Part shown: piece after piece, positions 1 to 6,704 of the stretch
Position numbering within the stretch: the first letter of the stretch is position 1
Layout of the letters: every line of letters starts with the position of its first letter
Assembly: GCA_944363865.1 (NCBI GenBank)
Contig: CALVVN010000037.1
Span: 1-12,323, forward strand
Reading direction: 5' to 3'
Origin: an uncultured Bacilli bacterium
Lineage (GTDB): Bacteria > Bacillota_I > Bacilli_A > RF39 > UBA660
Length of the DNA: 12,323 nucleotides
Made by a program: the position numbers and the translations under genes
Notes under the pieces: model-generated
The model's database searches: none
Told to the model about the DNA's origin: nothing
Seen by the model: only the letters and a program-made list of their open reading frames with translations

Positions 1-1252
1 TAACCCAGTAAATAACGTTAGATTTGGATTTAATCTAGGAGACGAAGCAAAAAGAAAATTAATGTCATTATGGAATATGGTAATATTCTTTAACACTTAT
101 GCTAGTATAGATAAAATTGATTTAACAGATTTTACACCATCATTAGACCAATTAACAACAATAGATAAATGGTTAGTAAAAATAACAGATGATTTTATTA
201 CATCTAGTACAAAAGCAATGGAAAATTATAGTTCTAAAGATGTATGTGATAACTTTGAAAAATATGTAGATGACGTATCTAACTTTTACATAAGAGTAAA
301 TAGAAGAAGATACTGGAAAAGTGAAGATGATATTGACAAAAAAATTGCATATTATGTGCTATTTAATTCAATTAAAACCGCGACTTTACTAATGGCGCCT
401 ATAATTCCATTTATGACAGAATATATATGGCAAAATCTAATTAAAGTATACGATAAAAATGTGGCTAGTTCAGTGCATTTGAGTAATTGGCCAACAATTA
501 GCGAGTATATGATAGAAGAAGAAATAAAAGATTATACAAACTACGCCAGAAATATCATAACTATAGGTCTAAAAATAAGAAACGAAAACACTATAAAAGT
601 TAGACAGCCACTCAGTACAATATATTTAGAAAGTAAGAATTATAATGAAAATGTGAAAAAATATGAAGACATTATAAAAAGCGAACTCAATATTAAAGAA
701 CTTAAAGTATTAGATAACTTTGATAGTTTAAAAGATGAATATATGACATTGAACTTTAAAAATGCAGGAATGACATTTAAAAGTGAAGTAAATAAAGTTA
801 AAGATTTAATTGAACAAAACAAAGATAACCAAGATTTAATTAATCAGTTAAAAGAAACTGGTCAAATTGAAATTGATGGTTACAAATTAGATCAAGATTT
901 AATAATAATAAATTATAAAGAAAAAGAAACAATAAGATTATCAAGCGAATATGATTTAACAGTAGGATTAAATATAGAAATCACTAAAGACCTAAAAGAA
1001 GAAGGATTATTGAGAGACATAATAAGAGAATGCCAAGTATTTAGAAAAAATGCAGGTTACAATGTAAGTGATAGAATCAATATAGAATTCATTAGTGATG
1101 ATGAAGAAACAACGAACGTTATAAATAAAAACAAAAAGACTATAGAAAGTGAATTACTTGCAACAATTAGTGAGGTTACAAATCCAACTTACGAATCATA
1201 TACAGAAGATAAAAACGTATTAGTTAAAATGATAGTAAAAAGTCATAATTAA
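1..1252 (+). CDS. ileS: Isoleucyl-tRNA synthetase, C-terminal part (5' end outside window)
   Basis: Charges tRNA-Ile with isoleucine in the cytoplasm. The reading frame is open from base 2 with no start, so the gene begins upstream and the catalytic Rossmann fold is missing here. The visible part begins at the edge of the catalytic core (NPVNNVRFGF, then LWNMVIFFNTYA) and continues into the anticodon-binding helical domain. That domain has the family signature NFYIRVNRRRYW (about bases 281-316) and LLMAPIIPFMTEYIW (about bases 389-430). The C-terminal end carries LKEEGLLRDIIRECQVFRKNAGY, which matches the C-terminal domain of type 2 (eukaryote-like) IleRS. The CxxC zinc-finger tail of type 1 enzymes such as that of E. 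coli is absent; only two cysteines occur in the visible part. Type 2 enzymes are generally insensitive to mupirocin, so the same is inferred here. The gene ends at TAA 1250-1252, inside a terminator hairpin. Confidence 0.96.
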   Translation, partial: NPVNNVRFGFNLGDEAKRKLMSLWNMVIFFNTYASIDKIDLTDFTPSLDQLTTIDKWLVKITDDFITSSTKAMENYSSKDVCDNFEKYVDDVSNFYIRVNRRRYWKSEDDIDKKIAYYVLFNSIKTATLLMAPIIPFMTEYIWQNLIKVYDKNVASSVHLSNWPTISEYMIEEEIKDYTNYARNIITIGLKIRNENTIKVRQPLSTIYLESKNYNENVKKYEDIIKSELNIKELKVLDNFDSLKDEYMTLNFKNAGMTFKSEVNKVKDLIEQNKDNQDLINQLKETGQIEIDGYKLDQDLIIINYKEKETIRLSSEYDLTVGLNIEITKDLKEEGLLRDIIRECQVFRKNAGYNVSDRINIEFISDDEETTNVINKNKKTIESELLATISEVTNPTYESYTEDKNVLVKMIVKSHN

Positions 1253-1265
1253 ATATGGCTTTTTT
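1237..1265 (+). terminator. Intrinsic terminator of ileS, overlapping its stop codon
   Basis: Bases 1237-1247 (AAAAAGTCATA) pair with 1254-1264 (TATGGCTTTTT) as 11 bp with one G-T wobble and a 6-base loop. The loop contains the ileS stop TAA at 1250-1252. The 3' arm runs into six T residues. GC content of the stem is low, which keeps confidence moderate, but the A-tract/T-tract shape and the position at a gene end fit a terminator. It would separate ileS from sigK. Confidence 0.55.
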
Positions 1266-1302
1266 CATAGAATAAAACAAATTGAATAATATTTAACAGG
1301 TG
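1262..1302 (+). promoter_or_regulatory. Candidate sigK promoter and ribosome binding site
   Basis: Only 55 bases separate ileS from sigK. TCATA (1265-1269), a 15-base spacer and AATAATAT (1285-1292) loosely resemble a sigma-E promoter (about TCATA and CATACAAT; 5 of 8 matches in the -10). Sigma-E drives sigK in Bacillus. A sigma-A reading (TTTTCA, 17 bases, AATAAT) is no better. The AGGTG Shine-Dalgarno at 1298-1302, five bases before ATG 1308, is clear. Any start site from this -10 would leave a leader of only about 10 bases. The region from 1285 on is nearly identical to that of the minus-strand gene ending at 10219. Confidence 0.3.
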
Positions 1303-1307
1303 AAAAA

Positions 1308-2003
1308 ATGTTAAATAAAATATTGAATTTTTTAAAAAATATAAAGATATTTACTACTTCGTATTCAATAAATGTATTTCCAGAACCATTATCAAAAGAA
1401 GAAGAAGAAAAATATATAAAACTTATGATGAACGGAGATAAAAACGCAAGAAGCATACTTATAGAACACAACTTACGTTTAGTAGCGCATATAGTAAAGA
1501 AGTTTGAAAACTTTAAAGAAGACTCTGATGACTTAATAAGTATTGGAACCATAGGTTTAATTAAAGGTATAGATTCATACAAAGAAAATAAAGATGTAAG
1601 AATAACTACATATTCAGCAAGATGTATTGAAAACGAGATATTAATGTATATTAGAAGCAATAAAAAAAATCAAAATAATGTAAGTTTAGATGATTCAATA
1701 GGTATTGACAAAGATGGCAATGAAATAACATTTTTAGATATATTAAAAGAAAATGGAACAGAAGCAAGTGAAGAATTATATGTAAAAGAAAACATAATTT
1801 TACTTAAAAATTACATAGATTGTTTAAGCGAAAGAGAAAAACAAGTAATTATAAATAGATATGGTTTATTAAATAAAGAAGTAAAAACTCAAAAAGAAAT
1901 AGCAAAAGAAATGAAAATATCTAGAAGTTATGTATCAAGAATTGAAAAAAGAGCATTAGTTAAAATGCTAAGAGAGTTTATAAAAAATAATAATGTTTCA
2001 TAA
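1308..2003 (+). CDS. sigK: RNA polymerase sporulation sigma factor sigma-K (pro-sigma-K)
   Basis: Sigma-70 family factor of 231 residues. It directs late mother-cell transcription during spore formation (coat, cortex and maturation genes in Bacillus). Region 2 holds IEHNLRLVAHIVKKFEN (residues 52-68) and DLISIGTIGLIKGI (75-88), followed by YSARCIENEILMYIR. The region 4 helix-turn-helix is TQKEIAKEMKISRSYVSRIEKRA near the C-terminus. HNLRLVAHIVKKFEN matches sigma-K; sigma-E normally has RNLRLVVYIARKFEN. The first 18 or so residues are hydrophobic and lysine-rich and are followed by FTTSYS, which aligns with the Bacillus pro-sigma-K cleavage region FLVSYV. This suggests activation by an intramembrane protease (SpoIVFB type), with the cut predicted after Ser18. 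The gene is continuous, with no sign of a skin-type insertion. It has a Shine-Dalgarno AGGTG five bases before ATG. Being adjacent to ileS is not informative about its role. Confidence 0.93.
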   Translation: MLNKILNFLKNIKIFTTSYSINVFPEPLSKEEEEKYIKLMMNGDKNARSILIEHNLRLVAHIVKKFENFKEDSDDLISIGTIGLIKGIDSYKENKDVRITTYSARCIENEILMYIRSNKKNQNNVSLDDSIGIDKDGNEITFLDILKENGTEASEELYVKENIILLKNYIDCLSEREKQVIINRYGLLNKEVKTQKEIAKEMKISRSYVSRIEKRALVKMLREFIKNNNVS

Positions 2004-2004
2004 G

Positions 2005-2033
2005 TGGACATTAAAGTATTAAAATGATATTAT
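2005..2033 (+). promoter_or_regulatory. Probable sigma-A promoter of the ABC exporter gene
   Basis: TGGACA (2005-2010; 5 of 6 to TTGACA), a 17-base spacer, then TATTAT (2028-2033; 5 of 6). An overlapping TATAAT lies at 2034-2039 but has a poor -35. Transcription would begin near 2040, giving a leader of about 11 bases with only a weak Shine-Dalgarno (GTGG) before ATG 2051. It starts two bases after the sigK stop, and no terminator was found between the genes, so read-through from sigK is also possible. Confidence 0.5.
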
Positions 2034-2050
2034 TATAATAGTGGTAAAAT

Positions 2051-3784
2051 ATGAAAAAGAATAATATGTATTATATTAAAAAATGCGCACCGTATTTTAT
2101 GAAAGTTAAATGGCATTTGGTTTTTTTTATACTTTTTAGTATATTAATATCGGCAAGTTATACTTTTTCACCTGCACTTGGTGGATATGCTTTAGAAGAA
2201 GTAATAAATAATAATTTAAATAAAGGGATGATTATTTGTATCATTTTATTAATTATTTCTATAGTTGCATCTTTATTTGAAATATTTTTAAATAGATTAT
2301 ATATTATTATTCAAAATAAAGTTTGTACAGATATTAGGAAAGATTTAATAAATTCATTTTTAGATATAAAGACAAAATATATTAATAATGAATCTTCCGG
2401 TACTTTTTTATCAAGAATTAATAATGATCCTTTATTAATTTTTAATGCTTTTAATTCAGTACGGGCAGCATTAACAGATATTCTTTCTAATATATTTGTA
2501 ATATTTTATGTATCTTATTTAAATTTTATACTCGGTATAATTACACTTCTTGGCACAATTTTAATATACATAATTGAAAAAAAGGCGATGCTGATTTATA
2601 CTGAGAATAGAAAAAAACTTTCTGAAGAGGAAGAAAAAAATGTCGGCTTGATAAATGAAACGATTAGAGGGATTAGAGATATTAAACTTTTAGATTTATC
2701 GACATATTTTAAATTAAAAACAATTAATAGTATTGAAAAAGTAAACTCGATGACAAAAACAATGATAAATAAGGATATGAATTACTATTTTTTAAGAAAT
2801 TTATGCATGAACTTATTTGCTACTACTATTTTAATATTAAGTATATATTTATATAAATTTGATTCAATTCCAATGTCAGTTGTTACAATAATATTTATGT
2901 ATAGGACAAGATTATTTGCAAGTATTATTAGTTTGGCTTGGTGTGAAAAACAAATTAGAGAATTTTCATTAGCTGCTAGTAGAATATTTGAAATAATTGA
3001 TGGAAAGAAATATTCTAAAGAAAAATATGGAACATTAAGGATAGAAACTTTAGATGGAAAAATACAGTTTAAAAATGTTAATTTTTCTTATAAAAAAAAT
3101 AATAATATTTTAAAAAATATTAATTTTACAATTATGCCTAAAGATACTATTGCAATTGTAGGAAAAAGCGGAAGTGGTAAAAGCACAATTATAAATTTAA
3201 TTGCTAAAATGTTTGAAAATAGAAAAGGAAAAATATTAATAGATGATTATGATATAAATGACTTTGATAAATATACTTTAAGAAAAAATATAGCAGTTAT
3301 TAGTCAAAATCCATATATATTTAATACTACAATTAAAGAAAACTTAATTATGGTAAACCAAGATGCAACACAAAAACAAATAGAAAACGTATGTAAAATA
3401 TGCGAAATCCATGATTTTATAATGACACTTCCAAAAAAATATAATACTTTGGTAGGCGAAGGCGGAATTAATTTAAGTGGTGGAGAAAGACAAAGATTAG
3501 CAATTGCGAGAGCACTTTTAAAAAAGAGTAAAATAATTTTATTTGATGAGGCTACTAGCGCGCTTGATAATGAAACACAATCATTAGTTCAAACAGCAAT
3601 AAATAATATTAGCAATGAATATACAACCATTTTAGTAGCGCATAGATTATCTACAATTAAAGATTGTAACAAAATAATGGTTGTTGATGAAGGCAAAATA
3701 ATAGACACAGGATCTCATAACGAATTATTAAAAAGGTGCAGCACATATAAAACATTATATGAAAATGAATTAAAATCAAATTAA
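2051..3784 (+). CDS. ABC exporter, fused membrane and ATPase domains
   Basis: A 577-residue type IV (MsbA/BmrA/LmrA-like) half-transporter that uses ATP to export a substrate across the cytoplasmic membrane, normally as a dimer. Residues about 15-300 form six hydrophobic segments (approximately 17-37, 56-77, 128-150, 154-175, 245-265, 275-295). The ATPase domain follows: Walker A GKSGSGKST at 371-379, Q-loop in AVISQNPYIF, signature LSGGE at 475-479, Walker B ending D499-E500, SALD D-loop, and switch His531. All catalytic motifs are intact. There is no N-terminal C39 peptidase domain, so it is not a peptidase-type bacteriocin exporter. With one half-transporter and no paired gene it probably works as a homodimer. 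Substrate cannot be told from sequence: drug, lipid or peptide are all possible. It has its own promoter and terminator, so it is a separate unit between sigK and obgE. The coding strand is visibly richer in T than its neighbours, partly because of membrane residues. Confidence 0.93.
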   Translation: MKKNNMYYIKKCAPYFMKVKWHLVFFILFSILISASYTFSPALGGYALEEVINNNLNKGMIICIILLIISIVASLFEIFLNRLYIIIQNKVCTDIRKDLINSFLDIKTKYINNESSGTFLSRINNDPLLIFNAFNSVRAALTDILSNIFVIFYVSYLNFILGIITLLGTILIYIIEKKAMLIYTENRKKLSEEEEKNVGLINETIRGIRDIKLLDLSTYFKLKTINSIEKVNSMTKTMINKDMNYYFLRNLCMNLFATTILILSIYLYKFDSIPMSVVTIIFMYRTRLFASIISLAWCEKQIREFSLAASRIFEIIDGKKYSKEKYGTLRIETLDGKIQFKNVNFSYKKNNNILKNINFTIMPKDTIAIVGKSGSGKSTIINLIAKMFENRKGKILIDDYDINDFDKYTLRKNIAVISQNPYIFNTTIKENLIMVNQDATQKQIENVCKICEIHDFIMTLPKKYNTLVGEGGINLSGGERQRLAIARALLKKSKIILFDEATSALDNETQSLVQTAINNISNEYTTILVAHRLSTIKDCNKIMVVDEGKIIDTGSHNELLKRCSTYKTLYENELKSN

Positions 3785-3799
3785 AATAAACTAATAGAT

Positions 3800-3828
3800 A
3801 ATCAAAGTTTGGCTTTGATTTTTCTTTT
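3800..3828 (+). terminator. Intrinsic terminator after the ABC exporter gene
   Basis: AATCAAAG (3800-3807) pairs perfectly with CTTTGATT (3813-3820) around a TTTGG loop, an 8-bp stem followed by TTTCTTTT. It lies 15 bases after the exporter stop codon and separates it from the obgE operon. It is the clearest textbook terminator in the window. Confidence 0.85.
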
Positions 3829-3830
3829 AA

Positions 3831-3859
3831 TGGTAAATAGAAGTTAAATATGATAAAAT
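3831..3859 (+). promoter_or_regulatory. Candidate extended -10 promoter of the obgE operon
   Basis: TGATAAAAT at 3851-3859 is a TGn extended -10 (TAAAAT, 5 of 6). The -35 position, 17 bases upstream (TGGTAA, 3831-3836), is poor, as is usual for extended -10 promoters. It sits between the preceding terminator and obgE, where an operon promoter is expected. The predicted start near 3866 leaves a leader of about 14 bases before ATG 3880. Confidence 0.45.
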
Positions 3860-3879
3860 AAACATAGGAAGTGAGTATT

Positions 3880-5163
3880 ATGTTTATTGATGAAGTCATA
3901 CTAAAAGTAATTGCAGGAAAAGGTGGAGATGGTTGCACTTCTTTTCGCCATGAAAAGTTTGTAGAAATGGGAGGCCCTGATGGTGGAACTGGTGGAAAAG
4001 GTGGAAACATAATATTCGTAGGAGATGAAGGACTTAAAACATTAATTGATTTGAGATACAAAAAATTAATAAAAGGTAATAAAGGCGAAAATGGTAAAGG
4101 TTCTAACAAAACCGGTTCAAAAGGCGAAGATGTATATATAAAAGTACCTATAGGTACAACTGTAACAGATGAAGAAAGCGGATTAATAATATGTGATATA
4201 ACAAAAGATAAAGAAGAGTTTATTATTGCTACTGGTGGTCGTGGTGGAAAAGGAAATGCTGCTTTTAAATCAAATGAAAATAAAGCGCCTCTTACTAGCG
4301 AATATGGTCTTCCTGGAGAAGAAAGAACAATAAAATGTGAACTAAAATTACTTGCTGATGTAGGTTTAATAGGGATGCCATCTGTAGGAAAAAGCAGCAT
4401 AATAAATGCAATTAGTCGCGCTAATGCAAAAGTTGCGAGTTATCATTTTACAACATTAAATCCTAATTTAGGAGTAGTAAAAATTAATGAAGATTCATAT
4501 ATAGTAGCAGATTTACCAGGATTAATAGAAGGTGCGAGTGATGGAATTGGCTTAGGGGATAAGTTTTTAAAACATGCGACAAGAACAAAAATAATAGCCC
4601 ACGTTGTAGATATGTCAGGCACTGAGTATGAACCATATGAAAGCTATATAACTGTAGAAAATGAACTAAAAAAATATAGCGAAAAACTTTACAACAAACC
4701 AAGATTAATCATAGCAAATAAAATGGACATGCCAGATTCAAAGAGTAACTTAGAAGACTTCAAGAAAAAAATAAAAGACATTGAAATAATCCCTATAAGT
4801 GCTGTAACAAATGAAAATATAGATAACCTTAAGTATAAATTATTAGAATTGGTAAAAGAGCATAAGGACGACGAGACATACAATAATTTAGAATTTGAAA
4901 GTTATGTATTATATGAATTTAAAAATGAAAAGCCGTATGAAATAACAAAAATAAATGAAAATACTTGGGAGATAAAAGGTAAAAAACTAGAAGATTTACT
5001 TAGAATGACAAAATTTAATAGCGATGAAGCAACGTTAAAATTCGCACGAAAACTAAAACGCATGGGAGTAGACGAAAAATTGAAAGAACTTGGAGCAAGA
5101 GAAGGCGACATAGTAAAAATATTAGATTATGAATTTGAATATGAAGAAAGACTAAAATATTAA
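3880..5163 (+). CDS. obgE: Obg family GTPase, ribosome assembly
   Basis: Essential GTPase that binds the 50S subunit late in assembly and is linked to the stringent response. In Bacillus it is also tied to initiation of sporulation. The start is ATG 3880 (427 residues, beginning MFIDEV, like the 428-residue Bacillus Obg). An upstream in-frame GTG at 3871 lies inside the Shine-Dalgarno region (AGGAAG) and is rejected. Domains: glycine-rich Obg fold, residues 1-157 (GGPDGGTGGKGG; GGRGGKGNAAF); G domain with G1 GMPSVGKSS at 165-173, switch region YHFTTLNPNLG, G3 DLPG at 211-214, G4 NKMD at 280-283 and G5 SAV at 307-309; C-terminal OCT domain from about 340. All nucleotide-binding motifs are intact. 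It is the first gene of a five-gene operon; yqeG follows after 9 bases. Confidence 0.97.
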   Translation: MFIDEVILKVIAGKGGDGCTSFRHEKFVEMGGPDGGTGGKGGNIIFVGDEGLKTLIDLRYKKLIKGNKGENGKGSNKTGSKGEDVYIKVPIGTTVTDEESGLIICDITKDKEEFIIATGGRGGKGNAAFKSNENKAPLTSEYGLPGEERTIKCELKLLADVGLIGMPSVGKSSIINAISRANAKVASYHFTTLNPNLGVVKINEDSYIVADLPGLIEGASDGIGLGDKFLKHATRTKIIAHVVDMSGTEYEPYESYITVENELKKYSEKLYNKPRLIIANKMDMPDSKSNLEDFKKKIKDIEIIPISAVTNENIDNLKYKLLELVKEHKDDETYNNLEFESYVLYEFKNEKPYEITKINENTWEIKGKKLEDLLRMTKFNSDEATLKFARKLKRMGVDEKLKELGAREGDIVKILDYEFEYEERLKY

Positions 5164-5172
5164 GGAGTAAAA

Positions 5173-5697
5173 ATGATAGAAAACTTTAGACCAGATATTT
5201 ATTGTAAAAGTATATTTGATATAAACTATAAAAAACTAAAGAAAAAAGGAATTAAATGTATACTACTTGATTTAGATAACACACTTGCCCCAGTAAACGT
5301 TGGTAAACCAACTAGGCAATTAAAAAACTTTTTATATGAATTAAAAGAAAGTGGATTCCATCTAATCATCATGTCAAATTCTCCTAAAAAAAGAATAGAA
5401 CCATTTAAAAATGAACTTGAGTTAGATGCTGCTGCATTTAGTATGAAACCTAGAAAAAGCAAATATATAAAAATACTAAAAACATTTAGTTATAAACCAG
5501 AAGAAGTTGCTGCCGTTGGAGACCAATTCTTAACAGATATCTTAGGTGCAAATAGAATGCAAATTACAAGTATATTAGTTAATCCAATGAGCAAAAAAGA
5601 CGGAATAACCACTAATTTTAATAGAATAATTGAAAAAATGATAATAAAAAAATTAGAAAAAAAAGACATGTTTGAAAGAGGAAAATATTATGAATAA
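5173..5697 (+). CDS. yqeG: YqeG-family HAD phosphatase (class IIIA)
   Basis: A 174-residue HAD-superfamily hydrolase, close in length to Bacillus YqeG (172). Motif I is DLDNT at residues 33-37 (nucleophile Asp33, acid/base Asp35), motif II Ser68-Asn69, motif III Lys92 in MKPRKSK, and motif IV GDQ at 116-118 with Asp122 in LTD. The ending VNPMSKKDGITTNFNR is characteristic of YqeG. The family is related to the mitochondrial phosphatidylglycerophosphate phosphatase PGP/GEP4 type, and a phosphatidylglycerophosphatase role is plausible but unproven here. Shine-Dalgarno AAGGAG lies just before ATG. The last 8 bases overlap the start of yqeH, so the two are probably translationally coupled, as they are neighbours in Bacillus too. 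Confidence 0.93.
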   Translation: MIENFRPDIYCKSIFDINYKKLKKKGIKCILLDLDNTLAPVNVGKPTRQLKNFLYELKESGFHLIIMSNSPKKRIEPFKNELELDAAAFSMKPRKSKYIKILKTFSYKPEEVAAVGDQFLTDILGANRMQITSILVNPMSKKDGITTNFNRIIEKMIIKKLEKKDMFERGKYYE

Positions 5698-6688
5698 AAA
5701 GTGTATTGGTTGTGGTGCATTATTACAATACACTTATCCAAGTATGGAAGGGTATGTAAAAAAAGAAGTATACGAAAAATCAAAATATTGTGAAAGATGC
5801 TTTAAAATTAAACATTATGGAAAGTTAGATGTAATAGAAATAAAAAAAGATTTTTTAAGTATGATAAAAAATATAAGAAATTCGCAATGCGGAATTATAT
5901 ATTTAATTGATTTATTAAATCTAAGTAATATAAACAAAGAATATATTTCATATCTAGAGGAAGACGATATAATTTTACTAACTAAAAAAGACATATTACC
6001 TAAAAGTGTAAAAGATAAAAAAATAGTAAAATACTTTAAAGAAAACTTTAAAACAAAGAGTAACGTCGCAGTTATAAGTAGCGTTAAAAAATATAATATT
6101 GATTTACTTTTCAAACAATTAGATAAAAATCCAAAAACATATTACGTAGTAGGACAAACTAATAGTGGAAAAAGCACATTCATAAATGCACTAGTAAGTA
6201 GTATAGGTAGAAGTGGTAATATTACAACAAGCGTATTACCAAATACAACTACAGAATATATAAAAATACAGATAAATAATAAATTATCTATAATAGACAC
6301 ACCAGGATTTATTGAAAAAAACTCTATATATAATTACATAACAATAGATAAAATAAAAGAAATAATTCCAAAAAAAGAAATCAAGCCGAAAATATTACAA
6401 ACTAAAAGTGGTTTTACAGTAATAGTAAGCGACTTACTAAGGATAGATAATGTTGGAAAAGATAAAATAAGTTTAATATTTTATATGAATAATAATATGA
6501 AGTTTCAAAAAGTAAAAATAAGTACAAAAGATGACTTAAAGAGTCTGCCAAAAAAGAACATAATAGTAGATGGTAAGACTGATGTAGTAATTAATGGTCT
6601 AGGTTTTATCAAAATACCTAGTAAAGCCAACATAGTGATATACACGCTAGATGAAGATATAATAAGTTTAAGAAACAAAATGATATAA
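5690..6688 (+). CDS. yqeH: YqeH, circularly permuted GTPase for 30S assembly
   Basis: GTPase that helps mature the 30S ribosomal subunit (16S processing) in Bacillus. ATG 5690 gives 332 residues (MNKKCIGCG) with AGAGGAA upstream; a TTG at 5672 in frame has no such signal and would overlap yqeG more. The N-terminal zinc-binding module has Cys5, Cys8, Cys34 and Cys37 (CIGCG...CERCF). The G motifs come in the permuted order G4-G5-G1-G3: TKKD at 98-101, SSV at 130-132, GQTNSGKST at 155-163, DTPG at 203-206. A C-terminal beta-rich region follows. It is somewhat shorter than Bacillus YqeH (366 residues). In Bacillus the next genes are aroE-yqeI-nadD; here mutL follows after 16 bases, a rearranged operon. 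Confidence 0.95.
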   Translation: MNKKCIGCGALLQYTYPSMEGYVKKEVYEKSKYCERCFKIKHYGKLDVIEIKKDFLSMIKNIRNSQCGIIYLIDLLNLSNINKEYISYLEEDDIILLTKKDILPKSVKDKKIVKYFKENFKTKSNVAVISSVKKYNIDLLFKQLDKNPKTYYVVGQTNSGKSTFINALVSSIGRSGNITTSVLPNTTTEYIKIQINNKLSIIDTPGFIEKNSIYNYITIDKIKEIIPKKEIKPKILQTKSGFTVIVSDLLRIDNVGKDKISLIFYMNNNMKFQKVKISTKDDLKSLPKKNIIVDGKTDVVINGLGFIKIPSKANIVIYTLDEDIISLRNKMI

Positions 6689-6704
6689 AAGGAGGCGATT
6701 TTTT

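Noticed and set aside
1265..1660. Minus-strand open frame of 131 codons opposite sigK
   Set aside because: Low-complexity hydrophobic translation with no ribosome site, fully antisense to a clear sigma factor gene.
1308..2003. Identification as sigma-E rather than sigma-K
   Set aside because: Region 2 reads HNLRLVAHIVKKFEN, as in sigma-K, and the N-terminus matches the shorter pro-sigma-K form rather than pro-sigma-E.
3871..3879. GTG start for obgE, three codons upstream of ATG 3880
   Set aside because: It lies in the Shine-Dalgarno region, and the family begins MF(I/V)D at the ATG.
3657..4400. Long minus-strand open frame (247 codons) antisense to the exporter end and obgE
   Set aside because: It is the mirror of the glycine-rich Obg domain (GGN codons read as proline), has no ribosome site and no recognisable domain, and crosses a terminator and a gene boundary.
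5672..5689. TTG start for yqeH, six codons upstream of ATG 5690
   Set aside because: No ribosome site precedes it, whereas AGAGGAA precedes the ATG; the protein family starts close to the first CxxC pair.
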